A stretch of DNA of 64,000 nucleotides from an uncultured Pelagibacteraceae bacterium (GTDB lineage Bacteria; Pseudomonadota; Alphaproteobacteria; Pelagibacterales; Pelagibacteraceae). The DNA is taken from contig CACMHW010000003.1 of NCBI GenBank assembly GCA_902613545.1, positions 45,071 to 109,070 of the forward strand, given 5' to 3'. The position numbers and the translations under genes were made by a program. The notes beneath the pieces are model-generated. The model saw only the letters and a list, made by a program, of their open reading frames with translations, had not been told where the DNA came from and made no database searches. Of the stretch, positions 27,571 through 35,862 are shown piece after piece (positions within the stretch are counted from its first letter, which is position 1; each line of letters opens with the position of its first letter).

Positions 27571-28467
27571 TTAATGAAAAAAAGTTCCTCTAATTCTAAG
27601 TAATTCTCTTGATAACCCAGAATGCTCTTTAAAAGCTTTTCTTCCATGCAACCAAAAATAGTTATTTGAGAAAATTGTCGACCCCACAGGTAGTGGAAAA
27701 CTTATTTTATTTTTACTTTGCTCTAAAGCATCTGATAATTTTTGCAAAAATAAACCTTGTTTCATATTTTTTGGTTCAGGAAATTGATCAATATAGGAAA
27801 TAACTGGCTTACCATTTTTATCTTTTGAAAATACTGGATGTTCAACTTTATAATCAACATTCTTGCTTTTTGGAGATCCCCATACGAAATCTTCTTGACC
27901 CACAGGATCATTACTTAAATCTTCCAAGTGTTCCCAATCATCTAGATGTAAAATTACACTTTCTCCTCCACCTACATTCTGTTCTTCCATTTTGGTCATT
28001 ATAATCCAATCAGTTTTCTCTTTTACATATGTTCCATCCGTATGAAGATCTAAATTTGTATATGCCTTTCTCAAATATGAATCGCTACTGTCTTGGTGTT
28101 TTACATGAAATCTTGCATAGTATTTACCTGTCATTGAATCAAAGTTAGGATTGCCAATTAGATAAGCAAGACCTGTTGAAAGCTTGACTAAAAAATCTTT
28201 ATCAAACTTCTTATTTTTTATATCAGGCTGAACGATAGCAGTTCCGGTTTTTCGATCATTAAGAATTTCACTTAAAGTTTTACTTAAATTATTTTCAAAT
28301 ACTTCATCTAAACTTTTAGCAAGGCTAAATCTCGAAAATGGTTTGTATTCTAAAGATAAAATTGAATGTTTTTTAAAAGGAAAAATTAACCTATCAAGAT
28401 CACTTTCGTTTAACTTAATTACTCGAACTCTCTTCGAATTATTATGATGTGATAATGAAAAGCTCAT
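27571..28467 (-). CDS. glaH: CsiD/GlaH-type glutarate 2-hydroxylase (Fe(II)/2-oxoglutarate dioxygenase)
   Basis: A 298-residue protein with the CsiD pattern: HTDGTYV (His and Asp iron ligands), TKMEEQNVGGGESVILHLDDWEHL, the SKNVDYKVEHPVF and YIDQFPEPK stretches, NNYFWLHGRKAF (distal His ligand) and RELLRIRGTFF (2-oxoglutarate-binding Arg). These align in order with E. coli GlaH, which converts glutarate plus 2-oxoglutarate to L-2-hydroxyglutarate and succinate in lysine/glutarate breakdown. No L-2-hydroxyglutarate dehydrogenase is in the window. The gene precedes tctCBA on the same strand, giving a plausible uptake-plus-oxidation unit. About 25 residues shorter than E. coli GlaH, mainly at the N-terminus. 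Confidence 0.88.
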   Translation of the reverse strand: MSFSLSHHNNSKRVRVIKLNESDLDRLIFPFKKHSILSLEYKPFSRFSLAKSLDEVFENNLSKTLSEILNDRKTGTAIVQPDIKNKKFDKDFLVKLSTGLAYLIGNPNFDSMTGKYYARFHVKHQDSSDSYLRKAYTNLDLHTDGTYVKEKTDWIIMTKMEEQNVGGGESVILHLDDWEHLEDLSNDPVGQEDFVWGSPKSKNVDYKVEHPVFSKDKNGKPVISYIDQFPEPKNMKQGLFLQKLSDALEQSKNKISFPLPVGSTIFSNNYFWLHGRKAFKEHSGLSRELLRIRGTFFH

Positions 28468-28524
28468 TTACTCAATAGTGCCCATAATCCACAAAACAAT
28501 AAAAATTGCTAATATTGGTTCCAT
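28468..28524 (-). CDS. Candidate 18-residue hydrophobic microprotein upstream of glaH
   Basis: A short ORF, too small for the ORF track, reads MEPILAIFIVLWIMGTIE and then TAA. The TAA is immediately followed by the ATG of glaH (TAAATG), so ribosomes finishing it could reinitiate on glaH. The peptide is almost one perfect transmembrane helix with an acidic residue at each end. No strong SD is visible upstream, which lowers confidence. It could be a membrane micropeptide, a leader peptide, or chance. The remaining bases of this 92-bp gap up to 28560 show nothing else. Confidence 0.4.
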   Translation of the reverse strand: MEPILAIFIVLWIMGTIE

Positions 28525-28559
28525 AAATTAGTTTTATCATAAATTTACTTAGGATTAAA

Positions 28560-29327
28560 TTAATTGATAGTTATATTTACAATAGGCTCTTGAGCATCAA
28601 AATTACAAAGATCTGTCGTACCTATCTCTGTAGCTTTAACAGCGTTATTTGTGCCAAATGATATATCTATTGTTGGGGCTATCATTGCAACTGTATAAGG
28701 TGAAGTTAAAGTATAGACTAAAACATGACTGGTATCTGTAGATCCATTTGCATGTTGAGTTTGATGTGTTGATGAGCCTGATCCTTGACTATATGTTATT
28801 GTTTGTGCGGCAGATGTTGAGGCGCAGTTAGCGGCTGTGCAAATTACAGCTTGGTCATTAAGCAAATATACATTCATATCTGCTAATGTCTGATTTGGAC
28901 TCATCGCAGGCCTATGTGTATGAATTTCATTTCCAGCAGCAGCATGACCTCCAGGATATCCTGAGGTCTCAGCATAGGTTCTGCACGGTGTGGCTATACC
29001 TGATACATCTATATCTGCTTGAATTGTAAATTTTCTACTTATTGTAACCCTCATATGAGTATAAGTTTCACCTAAAGGTAATAAAGCAACATCTCCATAT
29101 GAGGCAGCAGCTGCTCCAGCGTCAACTGAAGCAATATCAATAGTTTGATCTGTTTCAGCTAAAATTACAGCTCCTTCACAACTATCTACCCCTGAACTAC
29201 TTGTACAAAGCTCAACTTTTTCCATTGTTACTTTATATACAGTTGCTTGTCCTAATTCTGCATACAAATAATTGCTGGAACAAAAGAAAAAAATTATAGC
29301 AATTAATATTTTATAAATATTTGTCAT
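28560..29327 (-). CDS. Secreted hypothetical protein, Cys- and His-containing, paired with an inverse-autotransporter barrel
   Basis: I do not recognise this 255-residue protein. It has a signal peptide (ILIAIIFFFCSSNYLYA) and a mature part rich in Ala, Ser and Thr and poor in Lys, unlike cytoplasmic proteins of this genome. Six cysteines are arranged in near pairs (LCTSSSGVDSC, PCRTY, ICTAANC, LCNFD), suggesting disulfides. Histidines cluster in HAAAGNEIHTH and STHQTQHANGS. Beta-rich segments end in IVNITIN. Its ATG directly follows the stop of the barrel gene, so the two are co-translated. A surface or periplasmic role with that barrel is likely; the function is unknown. Confidence 0.65.
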   Translation of the reverse strand: MTNIYKILIAIIFFFCSSNYLYAELGQATVYKVTMEKVELCTSSSGVDSCEGAVILAETDQTIDIASVDAGAAAASYGDVALLPLGETYTHMRVTISRKFTIQADIDVSGIATPCRTYAETSGYPGGHAAAGNEIHTHRPAMSPNQTLADMNVYLLNDQAVICTAANCASTSAAQTITYSQGSGSSTHQTQHANGSTDTSHVLVYTLTSPYTVAMIAPTIDISFGTNNAVKATEIGTTDLCNFDAQEPIVNITIN

Positions 29328-30197
29328 TTAATCTGTCCTTGAAACTGTTGATGATCCTCTGAATTCTATCATTATTTTGTTTTGTCTTTTAACTTTTGTT
29401 AACATTTGACCAGACATGTCTTTTTCTTCCTTCCACATACTGGAGCTTTTACCATCTAATGCAGTTGGGCCTTCTCTTCCTGGATGGATAAATTTCAATT
29501 TAGCGTACCACTGATCCTCTAACCCTTTTAACTCTTTATCGTCATATGCGGCTTCTAAAATTAAATTTGGACTTAATGTCATTTCTGATCCGTATTTCAG
29601 TCCCTCAATATCAGTTCTGTCTTCGCCTTCCCATTTATAAGAATTTAAAAAAACTTTTGCCCAATGGTAGTAGGGAACCTGTGATGAGAATTGAGTGTCC
29701 CATCCGTCTAAAACTTTTTCTCCATCTAAACCGTGACCTAATGCTAAATATCTGTTCAGATGAAAATCAAGAACTGCTGACCTTGCCTCTATTCCAAAAC
29801 TTGTTCTGCTATGACCCTCGCTAATATCTTGATCATAAAAATTATTAAGACCAAACAGCCAAGTTTTATCATTAGATAATTTTCTCATACCAAAACCCAG
29901 ATTTCCTGTAATTCTCTCATCTCCATTCTTCTCGTTATTAAAAAGTGAAAATTGAGTAAATAACTTACCGTCATCCATAGGCATTATTTCTCTAACAGCT
30001 AAAATACTATAGTCTGGAGAGGCATTTTCTCTAAAATCTATACTGAATTCAGTATCTCCCTCTCCAGGAATAAAATTTGATATAAAGGTAGATGTCCTCT
30101 CTGATATTTCTTGAAGAGCTAAATCTTTCATGTCGGCAGATGATGAATTAGAGAAAAAAAATAAAATAAAAAGTATTTTAGCAAGATTTCTAATCAT
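29328..30197 (-). CDS. Inverse autotransporter (intimin/invasin-type) beta-barrel protein without passenger
   Basis: A 289-residue protein with a signal peptide (ILFILFFFSNSSSA). The body matches the intimin/invasin beta-domain: FSLFNNEKNGDERITGNLGFGMRK, LFGLNNFYDQDISEGHSRTSFGIEAR, and LDGWDTQFSSQVPYYHWAKVFLNSYKW. Intimin-type proteins normally carry C-terminal Ig-like passenger domains on the cell surface. Here the protein ends about 20 residues after the barrel with KIMIEFRGSSTVSRTD, so no passenger is present on the same chain. The following gene, fused at the stop/start junction, encodes a secreted partner that might play that role; this is an inference. Confidence 0.72.
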   Translation of the reverse strand: MIRNLAKILFILFFFSNSSSADMKDLALQEISERTSTFISNFIPGEGDTEFSIDFRENASPDYSILAVREIMPMDDGKLFTQFSLFNNEKNGDERITGNLGFGMRKLSNDKTWLFGLNNFYDQDISEGHSRTSFGIEARSAVLDFHLNRYLALGHGLDGEKVLDGWDTQFSSQVPYYHWAKVFLNSYKWEGEDRTDIEGLKYGSEMTLSPNLILEAAYDDKELKGLEDQWYAKLKFIHPGREGPTALDGKSSSMWKEEKDMSGQMLTKVKRQNKIMIEFRGSSTVSRTD

Positions 30198-30232
30198 TTT
30201 TTTTTATACTAAAAATTTAGAAAAATGAAAAG

Positions 30233-30583
30233 TTAAATTTGTATTAAAAAATTTAACATTATCGCTGACAAGATAGTTGGAATCACTAAGTTTTTTTTAG
30301 ATATTATAAATATAGCAATGCATGTAAAGAATACTATTAGTCTCATTATAAGTTCTGAGTCTGCTAAAACTCCTGCAGGAAATATTATCATTCTTCCAAG
30401 TAGTGCAGCCAACGTTGAATAAGCAACGCAATTAAACCATTTAAAAATTTTTGACTTTACACTAACTTTTTCTGAAGTTAATGCTCCCATAAATCTAGAT
30501 ATATATGTAGCGATTGAAGTTGCTATAATTGCAAAAATTATTATTTGACTACTTGCCATCTTTTTCTCCAAATAAATAGGCAA
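30233..30583 (-). CDS. azlD: AzlD-family branched-chain amino acid exporter subunit
   Basis: A 116-residue protein with three to four hydrophobic segments. IIATSIATYISRFMGALTSEKV and the middle FNCVAYSTLAALLGRMIIFPAG match AzlD, the small partner of AzlC in amino acid export (AzlCD/YgaZH). The track start overlaps the end of azlC by 35 bases; the internal Met (MASSQ, residue 9) would reduce this to 11 bases and is an equally likely start. It is the last gene of the minus-strand transport cluster. Confidence 0.82.
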   Translation of the reverse strand: MPIYLEKKMASSQIIIFAIIATSIATYISRFMGALTSEKVSVKSKIFKWFNCVAYSTLAALLGRMIIFPAGVLADSELIMRLIVFFTCIAIFIISKKNLVIPTILSAIMLNFLIQI

Positions 30584-31253
30584 CAGTTCCTGCTATCAAT
30601 CCAGCAAATAGTAATGACCACTCAGTAGAGAATAAATAAATTACTGGTCCTAAAGTTGTTCCTAAAATTACCGAAATAGATATGGCTATATTTTTCATAG
30701 CATCTATCATCATACAAAAAAAATAAATTGGATTTACAATTGCTAATCCAATTAACATTTCTTTATTCAAAAGATCTGCTGCTAGGTATCCAATAACTGT
30801 CATAAGTACAGCTGTTAACCAAGTTCCTGTACCAATACCTATCCAAAAATCTATTCGATATTTTGCATTAATCTTTTTATATGCGTCTTTGGCGATTAAC
30901 CAAGATGAAACTGCAAGAAAATGACAAGATAAATAATATTTCCACTTAGGTTGGGATTTATGCTCAAGTAAAGGGAATAAAGACACTGTCATTGGATAAA
31001 GTCTAAAGTTCACTAACCAAACTGCTAAAAAAATATTTACGATAGATGCGCCTAGTAATAATGACTCTGCCATTACTAATTGTCCAGGTAATGCGTATGT
31101 AAAAAAACTTGATGCTGCGCTCTGTTGAATGTTAAATCCGGCATCTTTAAGTAAAGCTCCTAAAGCAACAAAACACGCCGCCAAAGGCAAAGCTGGACTT
31201 CTCGCACCTTTTAAAGATTTTAAACCTGTAAAGAAAGCTTGTGAGTTAATCAT
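30549..31253 (-). CDS. azlC: AzlC-family branched-chain amino acid exporter
   Basis: A 234-residue inner-membrane protein with about seven hydrophobic segments. The N-terminal LPLAACFVALGALLKDAGFNIQQSAASSFFTYALPGQLVMAE and INIFLAVWLVNFRLYPMTVSL regions are typical of AzlC/YgaZ. It overlaps the upstream livF-like gene by four bases and azlD downstream, so it is translated as part of the second Liv-type operon. An exporter at the end of an importer operon suggests overflow protection for the imported compound or its breakdown product. Confidence 0.87.
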   Translation of the reverse strand: MINSQAFFTGLKSLKGARSPALPLAACFVALGALLKDAGFNIQQSAASSFFTYALPGQLVMAESLLLGASIVNIFLAVWLVNFRLYPMTVSLFPLLEHKSQPKWKYYLSCHFLAVSSWLIAKDAYKKINAKYRIDFWIGIGTGTWLTAVLMTVIGYLAADLLNKEMLIGLAIVNPIYFFCMMIDAMKNIAISISVILGTTLGPVIYLFSTEWSLLFAGLIAGTVAYLFGEKDGK

Positions 31254-32035
31254 CCACCAAGGAATAATCTTCCTACGTCTGGATTTTTTAAAAGATCATC
31301 CCCTTTGCCTGCAATAGCTGTTTGACCAGATACTAAAACGTACCCTATATCTGCGAACTCTAAACCTTTTTTTGCATTTTGCTCTACAAGTATTATTGTT
31401 TTCTTCTCTGCTTTTTGAAGATCTTCTAAAATTTCAAAAACCATATTTATATATTTTGGTTCCAAACCAATTGATGGTTCATCTACTAATAAAACTGATG
31501 GCTTCATAACTAATGCTCTTGAAATTTCTAATAATCTTCTCTCACCGCCTGATAAAACTTTTGCAGGTTGATTTCTTCTATTTCTTAATCTCTCATATTT
31601 TTGAAAAATTCTTTCAGCTTCTTCATAAGCCTCGTCCTGTTTATCTTTAATGTATCCGCCCATTAAAAGATTTTCCTCAACTGTCATATCAGGAAACACT
31701 GAATTATCTTGTAAGATATAAGCTATACCCACTTTACTAAGTTTCTGCGCAGGAGTTAATGTCGTAATTTCATTTCCCTCTAATTCAATTTTTCCCTCAA
31801 ATATATTTGTAAATCCATATATAGAGTGAAGTATTGTAGATTTTCCTGCCCCGTTAGGACCTATTAGACATAAAGATTGAGCCTTACTGACTGTTAAATC
31901 AAAATTATGTAGTATCTCCATTTTTCCATAGCCAGCATTTAAACCTCTTATGGTTAGATGAACATCGTTAGGAGACAATTTGTTCAAATCTTCTAATTGA
32001 GGTGCTTTACCTAGAACATCGTATTGATTTACCAT
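31250..32035 (-). CDS. Liv-type ABC transporter ATP-binding protein (LivF-like), second system
   Basis: A 261-residue ATPase with Walker A GPNGAGKST, signature LSGGERRLLEI, Walker B SVLLVDEPSIGLEPK and the LivF switch LVEQNAKKGLEFA. It has an N-terminal extension of about 25 residues (NQYDVLGKAPQLEDLNKLSP) before the ABC domain that ordinary LivF lacks. It overlaps the LivG-like gene by one base and azlC by four. It works with the ATPase at 32035-32769. Confidence 0.92.
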   Translation of the reverse strand: MVNQYDVLGKAPQLEDLNKLSPNDVHLTIRGLNAGYGKMEILHNFDLTVSKAQSLCLIGPNGAGKSTILHSIYGFTNIFEGKIELEGNEITTLTPAQKLSKVGIAYILQDNSVFPDMTVEENLLMGGYIKDKQDEAYEEAERIFQKYERLRNRRNQPAKVLSGGERRLLEISRALVMKPSVLLVDEPSIGLEPKYINMVFEILEDLQKAEKKTIILVEQNAKKGLEFADIGYVLVSGQTAIAGKGDDLLKNPDVGRLFLGG

Positions 32036-32769
32036 TATTGAGCTCCTAAATAAGCGTCAACAACCCGCTTATCATTTTTAATTTGATCTGGTGAACCCTC
32101 TGCTAGCATTTTACCGTGCGCTAAACAGAAAATTTTTTGTGCTAAACTCATAATTACTTTCATATTATGCTCTATGACTAATAAAGTAATTCCATAATCT
32201 TTATTTATTTTAATTAATCTATCTATAATTCCATTAATTAAAGTTGGATTAATTCCAGCTGTAGGCTCGTCTAATAAAAGCATTTTAGGCTCATTCATCA
32301 AAGCCATTGCTAATTCTAGTAATTTTTGTTGTCCAAATGATAAATCACCTGCTCTCAAATTTCTTTTTTGATAAAGACCAACAAAGTTTAAAATACTTTC
32401 TGCTTTCTCAGTAAGTTCAACAGGTACTTTTGCAAAAATAAATCCTGAATCACTAGCTTTGTGACTTATTAGCATATTCTCTACGCAATTAAGTTTTGAA
32501 TAAATTCTTGTTTGTTGAAAGGTTCTTAACAAACCAAGTTTAGCGACTGCTGGCACAGGCATTTCGGAAACTTCTGTATTATCAAAAACAATTGATCCTT
32601 TGTCAATCGGATGAGTTCCAACAATAGAATTAAATAAAGTGGTTTTACCTGAACCATTAGGGCCTATTAAACCAACTATAGATCCCTGTTCTACCGAAAC
32701 AGAAATATCTACGTTAGCTTGAACACCACCAAAAGATTTACTTACATTTTTAACTTGTAAAATACTCAT
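32035..32769 (-). CDS. Liv-type ABC transporter ATP-binding protein (LivG-like), second system
   Basis: A 244-residue ATPase. Walker A is GPNGSGKTT, the LivG-type LLRTFQQTRIYSKLNCVENML follows, the signature is LSFGQQKLLEL, Walker B is MLLLDEPTAGINP, and the switch region is LLVIEHNMKVIM. It overlaps the LivM-like gene by four bases. Liv-type systems carry branched-chain amino acids, urea, short amides or aromatic acids; the substrate is not evident here. Confidence 0.92.
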   Translation of the reverse strand: MSILQVKNVSKSFGGVQANVDISVSVEQGSIVGLIGPNGSGKTTLFNSIVGTHPIDKGSIVFDNTEVSEMPVPAVAKLGLLRTFQQTRIYSKLNCVENMLISHKASDSGFIFAKVPVELTEKAESILNFVGLYQKRNLRAGDLSFGQQKLLELAMALMNEPKMLLLDEPTAGINPTLINGIIDRLIKINKDYGITLLVIEHNMKVIMSLAQKIFCLAHGKMLAEGSPDQIKNDKRVVDAYLGAQ

Positions 32770-33824
32770 TTTAATTCCACCTGTGCTTTCCGATCTTTAT
32801 CATCTATCACTTCACCAAATCTTTCAGGGTATTTTTCTCGCAACCAACCCATTAATCCTTCTGGGAAATAAACTACGATTACAACAATTAAAACTCCCAA
32901 CGCAACATATTGCCAGCCTAAAATTAATGTCCAAAGACCTTCTTTAAAGAAGTGGAATAAAGTTGCGCCAATCACTGGGCCCCACAAAGTTCCTTTACCG
33001 CCAAGTATTGCCATAAGAACCATGAATACTCCCATCTCTCTTCCGTCAAAAGCAACATCAGTTGAGTCTATATACCCAATTAGTCCGCCCATAATTCCAC
33101 CAGCAAGACCACAGAAGAATGCAGAACACATCCAACCTACAATTTTATATTTCATAGTTTGAATACCCATTGCTTCTGCTTTATCTTCATTGTCTCTTAT
33201 CGCATTTAAAATTAATCTAAATCTGGAACCGTAAATGTATTTAACAAAAATAAATGTTCCAACTAGTAATGCGAAACTTAAAAAGTAGAAAAATTTCCCT
33301 CTAGCTTCAGTATCAACTATTTCAGCAGGAAAAGGTGGTGTAGTGAAACCTTGACCAGCTCCAATAATTTCTATTCCGCCAGCAATTTCACCTGCCGCGA
33401 TACCTAAACCTAAAGTGCAAATTGCAAAGTAATGACCTCTCAGACCTAAAATAGCATAACCTATAGCGCCGGCAATAACAGCGGGAACAATTGCTGAAAC
33501 TAATAATCCGACACCTATTCCTTGAAAATATTGCGCTGTAGTATGTACGAATGTTTTTTCTCCTCCACTCTCTGTCCACTCTGCTAGCGGAAAAAACATG
33601 CCAACCTGAACCGAGGCAGTTAAATACATTCCAAGACCGTAGAAAAGTATATTTCCAAATGTGTTGTATCCCATTTCTCCACCTTGTAAATTCCATGTCA
33701 TTGCTAGAACAATCAAGACACAAAGATATGTAAGTTGAACTTTAAAAGCTGAGAATAAATAAGGTGCAGCTAAACCTAAGATAATTAGGCCAGAATATAA
33801 TATTAAATCTTTTTGTTTCATCAT
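32766..33824 (-). CDS. Liv-type ABC transporter permease (LivM-like), second system
   Basis: A 352-residue permease with about nine hydrophobic segments. LivM landmarks are WNLQGGEMGYNTFGNILFYGLGMY, ILGLRGHYFAICTLGLGIAAGEI, the coupling loop FRLILNAIRDNEDKAEAMGIQ and FFCGLAGGIMGGLIGYID. It overlaps the upstream alpha/beta-hydrolase gene by four bases, so the hydrolase is embedded within the transporter operon. Confidence 0.92.
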   Translation of the reverse strand: MMKQKDLILYSGLIILGLAAPYLFSAFKVQLTYLCVLIVLAMTWNLQGGEMGYNTFGNILFYGLGMYLTASVQVGMFFPLAEWTESGGEKTFVHTTAQYFQGIGVGLLVSAIVPAVIAGAIGYAILGLRGHYFAICTLGLGIAAGEIAGGIEIIGAGQGFTTPPFPAEIVDTEARGKFFYFLSFALLVGTFIFVKYIYGSRFRLILNAIRDNEDKAEAMGIQTMKYKIVGWMCSAFFCGLAGGIMGGLIGYIDSTDVAFDGREMGVFMVLMAILGGKGTLWGPVIGATLFHFFKEGLWTLILGWQYVALGVLIVVIVVYFPEGLMGWLREKYPERFGEVIDDKDRKAQVELK

Positions 33825-34951
33825 AATAAATTTTCCTTAAAGAAATTTATAAATTGAGGCATATAAGCATTCGCGTTATCTCCACCTATAGTTACTCCTT
33901 TAGAAATACATTTTTCTTTTTTCATAACTTTAAAACCAGTTTTCCAAGCTTTTCTGGGATCTTTTTGTGCAGCGTCATAAAATTCTTCTACTGAAGCATA
34001 TTGTTTGTGTTTATTTACCATCCACTCAATCCATATAGGATTTGTAAATCGACCCTCATTATCAACAAAAAAATCTGGACAATCATGAAGTGTCATCGCC
34101 ATTTTTTCTCTCCATGGTTTTTTACCTGCGTGCCATACATGGTACCAACCTTCTTTAATATCAACTTTTACTTTTCCTGGAGGAGCTTTAATTCTGTCGG
34201 CATGTTCTTTACAAAACTTAGCCAAAGTATAATCGTCTGCACCGCCGTGCACTACAAGCATTGTGGTATTAGAAGTTAATTCTGGTTCTGCAAAAAAGCC
34301 AGCCATCCTACATTCTGCTGCTTCAGGTAAAATCGCATCAAAACCTTTTGTGCCACCAAGAAACTTCGATGTGAGTTTAACATCCGATAAAAAAAATGAA
34401 TTAGTTCCACCTCTCGAGTGGCCAGTTGTTCCAAATTTCCCATTAGATCTAGGATGAGATTGTAAAACTTTTAAAGCCATAAGTGCATCAATAGCTCCAT
34501 TAATTAAAGGAACTTTAGACTGGTCTCGCCACGTAGACCTAGCACCTCTTGCACAAAAATTATCAATGTACATTACACCAATGCCCTCTTTCAGAAGATT
34601 TTGTGCAGCATGATATACGAAGTCATCCCAAACATAATCTCCTGGTCCTCCGCTGCTATGCGTATAAATTACTATAGGAACTTTACCTGTTCCCTCTGGC
34701 AATCGAAGATATCCTGTAATTTCAACAGGGTTATTTAAATGACCGTCTATTAAGACTGTTCTCTGATCAAATCCAGTATAGGAACTAAATTTGATTATTT
34801 CACCTCCATCATAACCCTTTAATTTGGAGATACCTTTAAGCATCGATAATTTCTTTCTGCAATTGTCTTTGGAATTAAAATTTGGTGGTTCATGAGCTAG
34901 TAAGCTAGTCGAGAATAAAATTGCAAATAAGAAAAGAAAATTTTTCCTCAT
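33821..34951 (-). CDS. Secreted alpha/beta hydrolase (dienelactone-hydrolase-like) inside an ABC transporter operon
   Basis: A 376-residue protein with a signal peptide (FLFLFAILFSTSLLAHE), so it acts in the periplasm. The nucleophile elbow is GHSRGG (Ser), the acid lies in VVHGGADDYT, and the catalytic His probably in GWYHVWH. An oxyanion-type YTHSSGGPGDY and the segment YIDNFCARGARST also fit dienelactone hydrolase-like or acyl-peptidase-like enzymes. It overlaps the LivM-like gene by four bases and the LivH-like gene by four, so it is an integral operon member. It may cleave an ester or amide outside the membrane so that the product can be imported. Substrate unknown. Confidence 0.8.
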   Translation of the reverse strand: MRKNFLFLFAILFSTSLLAHEPPNFNSKDNCRKKLSMLKGISKLKGYDGGEIIKFSSYTGFDQRTVLIDGHLNNPVEITGYLRLPEGTGKVPIVIYTHSSGGPGDYVWDDFVYHAAQNLLKEGIGVMYIDNFCARGARSTWRDQSKVPLINGAIDALMALKVLQSHPRSNGKFGTTGHSRGGTNSFFLSDVKLTSKFLGGTKGFDAILPEAAECRMAGFFAEPELTSNTTMLVVHGGADDYTLAKFCKEHADRIKAPPGKVKVDIKEGWYHVWHAGKKPWREKMAMTLHDCPDFFVDNEGRFTNPIWIEWMVNKHKQYASVEEFYDAAQKDPRKAWKTGFKVMKKEKCISKGVTIGGDNANAYMPQFINFFKENLL

Positions 34952-35841
34952 TTTAAATATTCCCTTTTTTTTGATAGTTTAAATCTTCTGTAAACTAATA
35001 TTAAGACTAGTAGTAAAAATACTGCCCCTATTCTAAACTCTGTTCCCAAAATATAATCAGCAAATTCTTCAAAAAGACCTAAGCCCATCCCTGAAACCGC
35101 AACTGCAGGTAAGTTTCCAAGACCAGCAACAATAACTATCATGAAAGATCTAACTGTATAAGGAAGTCCTACATAAGGGTGAAGTGTTAGAGTTATTGAA
35201 ATTAAAGCTCCTGCAATTCCACATAGCGCAGCGTTAATTCCAAAAGTTGCCGCATAAACTTTTTCTGTATCTACACCTAAAATTTTTGCTGCTCTAGCAT
35301 TTTGTGCTGTAGCTCTTATAGCTCTTCCAAGTCTGGATTTTTTCATATAAATAACTAAAGCTACTGCATATAAAACACTTATAAAAGCTGAAAATATTTT
35401 TGAATTTGGTAATGTTACTGAATTATCAAATAACATTGTTGTTCCATATTCAGACTGTGCCACAACTACGTCTGCGCCAAAAATAAAATTCATTAGTTGT
35501 TGGAATACGATAGCAATACCAAAAGTTGCTAATATTGAAATAAATAAATCTCGGTCTACAACTTTATTAATCACAAGTTTATAAAGTCCCCATCCCACAA
35601 AAAACATAATAATTGGAGAAATAATAACTCCCCAAGCAGGATGAATTCCCCAAAGATAAATAGTGTACGCAATGTAACCTCCAAGAATAACTAAGTCGCC
35701 TTGCGCAATGTTTATTATATTCATTACACCCCATTGAAGTGCCATGCCGTATGCTATTAATGCAAATAATATACCTAAAAGAATACCATCCAGTGATGCC
35801 TGGACCATTAACATTGGAGCTTTAAAAATAAGAAAGTCCAT
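34948..35841 (-). CDS. Liv-type ABC transporter permease (LivH-like), second system
   Basis: A 297-residue permease with about eight hydrophobic segments. QASLDGILLGILFALIAYGMALQWGVMNIINIAQGDLVILGGY, the coupling loop GRAIRATAQNARAAKILGVDTEK and VIVAGLGNLPAVAVSG fit LivH. It is separated from the binding-protein gene by a 68-bp gap that holds a strong hairpin, which should lower its transcription relative to the binding protein. Confidence 0.92.
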   Translation of the reverse strand: MDFLIFKAPMLMVQASLDGILLGILFALIAYGMALQWGVMNIINIAQGDLVILGGYIAYTIYLWGIHPAWGVIISPIIMFFVGWGLYKLVINKVVDRDLFISILATFGIAIVFQQLMNFIFGADVVVAQSEYGTTMLFDNSVTLPNSKIFSAFISVLYAVALVIYMKKSRLGRAIRATAQNARAAKILGVDTEKVYAATFGINAALCGIAGALISITLTLHPYVGLPYTVRSFMIVIVAGLGNLPAVAVSGMGLGLFEEFADYILGTEFRIGAVFLLLVLILVYRRFKLSKKREYLK

Positions 35842-35862
35842 AAAATTTCAAAACTTATAAAA

